Below, piece by piece: positions 63,688 through 64,000 of a stretch of 64,000 nt of DNA (position 1 is its first letter; each line of letters begins with the position of its first letter). The stretch lies in contig NZ_JACXST010000001.1 of the NCBI RefSeq assembly GCF_014850975.1, forward strand, positions 1,674,001-1,738,000, given 5' to 3'. The stretch is from Methylomonas fluvii (lineage in GTDB: Bacteria > Pseudomonadota > Gammaproteobacteria > Methylococcales > Methylomonadaceae). The notes beneath the pieces are model-generated. The model searched no databases. It saw only the letters and a program-made list of their open reading frames with translations, and was not told the origin of the DNA. A program made the translations under genes and the position numbers.

Positions 63688-64000
63688 GCCACGAAATCGA
63701 ATTAAAAGGCTGCGCACCTGTGCCGCTGGCCCATTACTTGAAGGCGCTGGGCATATTGCGTTTGGTGGCGGAGCAGAAAGACCCGAATGCCAAAGGCTGC
63801 TGGCGGGACGAGGCGTTTGTGTTGCAAAGCAGTTTGGATAAAGAAAGCCTGTTGCGGTTTTTTCTGGATGAATATCGACCTACGCCGATTACCGCGCCTT
63901 GGAATGGCGGGAGCGGTTTTTACTTTCAGGAAGGCAAGACCAGCGCAGTCGATCCGGAAACCGGAAAAAAATTAAAAACCGGCGTGCGAGATCAGGAGAC
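63684..64000 (+). CDS. csx17: Csx17 (Cas8-like) of type I-G CRISPR-Cas, partial
   Basis: The ATG at 63684 overlaps the cas3 stop (ATGA). The visible 105 codons begin MSHEIELKGCAPVPLAHYLKALGILRLV, then GCWRDEAFVL and APWNGGSGFYF. This is the characteristic start of Csx17, the large subunit of type I-G effector complexes. The gene is cut by the window end, so the Csb1, Csb2, Cas1 and Cas2 genes and the array probably lie beyond. Start and family are clear; the rest is unseen. Confidence 0.88.
   Translation, partial: MSHEIELKGCAPVPLAHYLKALGILRLVAEQKDPNAKGCWRDEAFVLQSSLDKESLLRFFLDEYRPTPITAPWNGGSGFYFQEGKTSAVDPETGKKLKTGVRDQE

Noticed and set aside
60272..64000. Possible CRISPR array in the window
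   Set aside because: No regularly spaced direct repeat is visible around the cas genes; any array must lie past 64000.

Overview
The window looks like a chromosomal segment of a gammaproteobacterial methane or methanol user, most likely Methylomonas or a close relative in the Methylococcales. This is inference. The support is a formaldehyde-activating-enzyme homologue, a periplasmic cytochrome P460, a complete gammaproteobacterial-type flagellar rod/hook operon with sigma-54-like promoters, and ordinary Gram-negative envelope genes (lpxD, mlaA, an RND efflux pump). No rRNA gene is present to settle the taxonomy.

Region 1 (about 1-14700) is flagellar. The minus strand carries flgBCDEFGHIJKL as one close-packed operon, preceded by cheV and cheR. 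The plus strand carries flgA, flgM, flgN and a YcgR-like PilZ brake. I see sigma-54-like -24/-12 sites before flgB and flgA, and a sigma-28-like site before flgM, which fits the usual three-tier flagellar cascade.

Region 2 (14724-18803) is a decayed integrated element at a tRNA-Arg(CCT) gene. It holds a tyrosine integrase, a ribbon-helix-helix antitoxin, a ParE/RelE-like toxin cut off after about 29 codons, and an IS21-family insertion sequence whose istA is itself frameshifted.

Region 3 (18971-34511) is mixed housekeeping: an S1-type RNA-binding protein, cytochrome P460, a Fae homologue lacking the catalytic His, a PNPOx-like protein, a DUF4231 membrane protein, a block of dispersed palindromes, a membrane protein with an early in-frame TGA, gshA-cysH, recQ, queD with a DUF1249 gene, a PilZ protein, trpS, a DUF218 protein and an ABC exporter.

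Region 4 (34641-37917) is the most interesting accessory block. It is a tightly overlapping three-gene operon encoding a HEPN-like small protein, a ParA/MinD-like ATPase with a variant KGGVGRST P-loop, and a second large P-loop ATPase. It is AT-richer than its neighbours, sits between ordinary genes, and matches no named system I can recognise.

Region 5 (37985-60000) contains a Bcp peroxiredoxin, an MFP-RND-OMF efflux operon facing a divergent two-component system, beta-carbonic anhydrase, mlaA with a 33-bp perfect palindrome upstream, two small envelope proteins, rpiA, lpxD, a fused membrane/spermidine-synthase-like protein, a MepA-like endopeptidase, proA, a possible EEP-fold protein, a VOC protein and a cytochrome P450.

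Region 6 (60272-64000) is the start of a type I-G (formerly I-U) CRISPR-Cas locus: a WYL regulator, cas3 with a C-terminal HD domain, and the first 105 codons of csx17/cas8 before the window ends. No CRISPR array lies inside the window.
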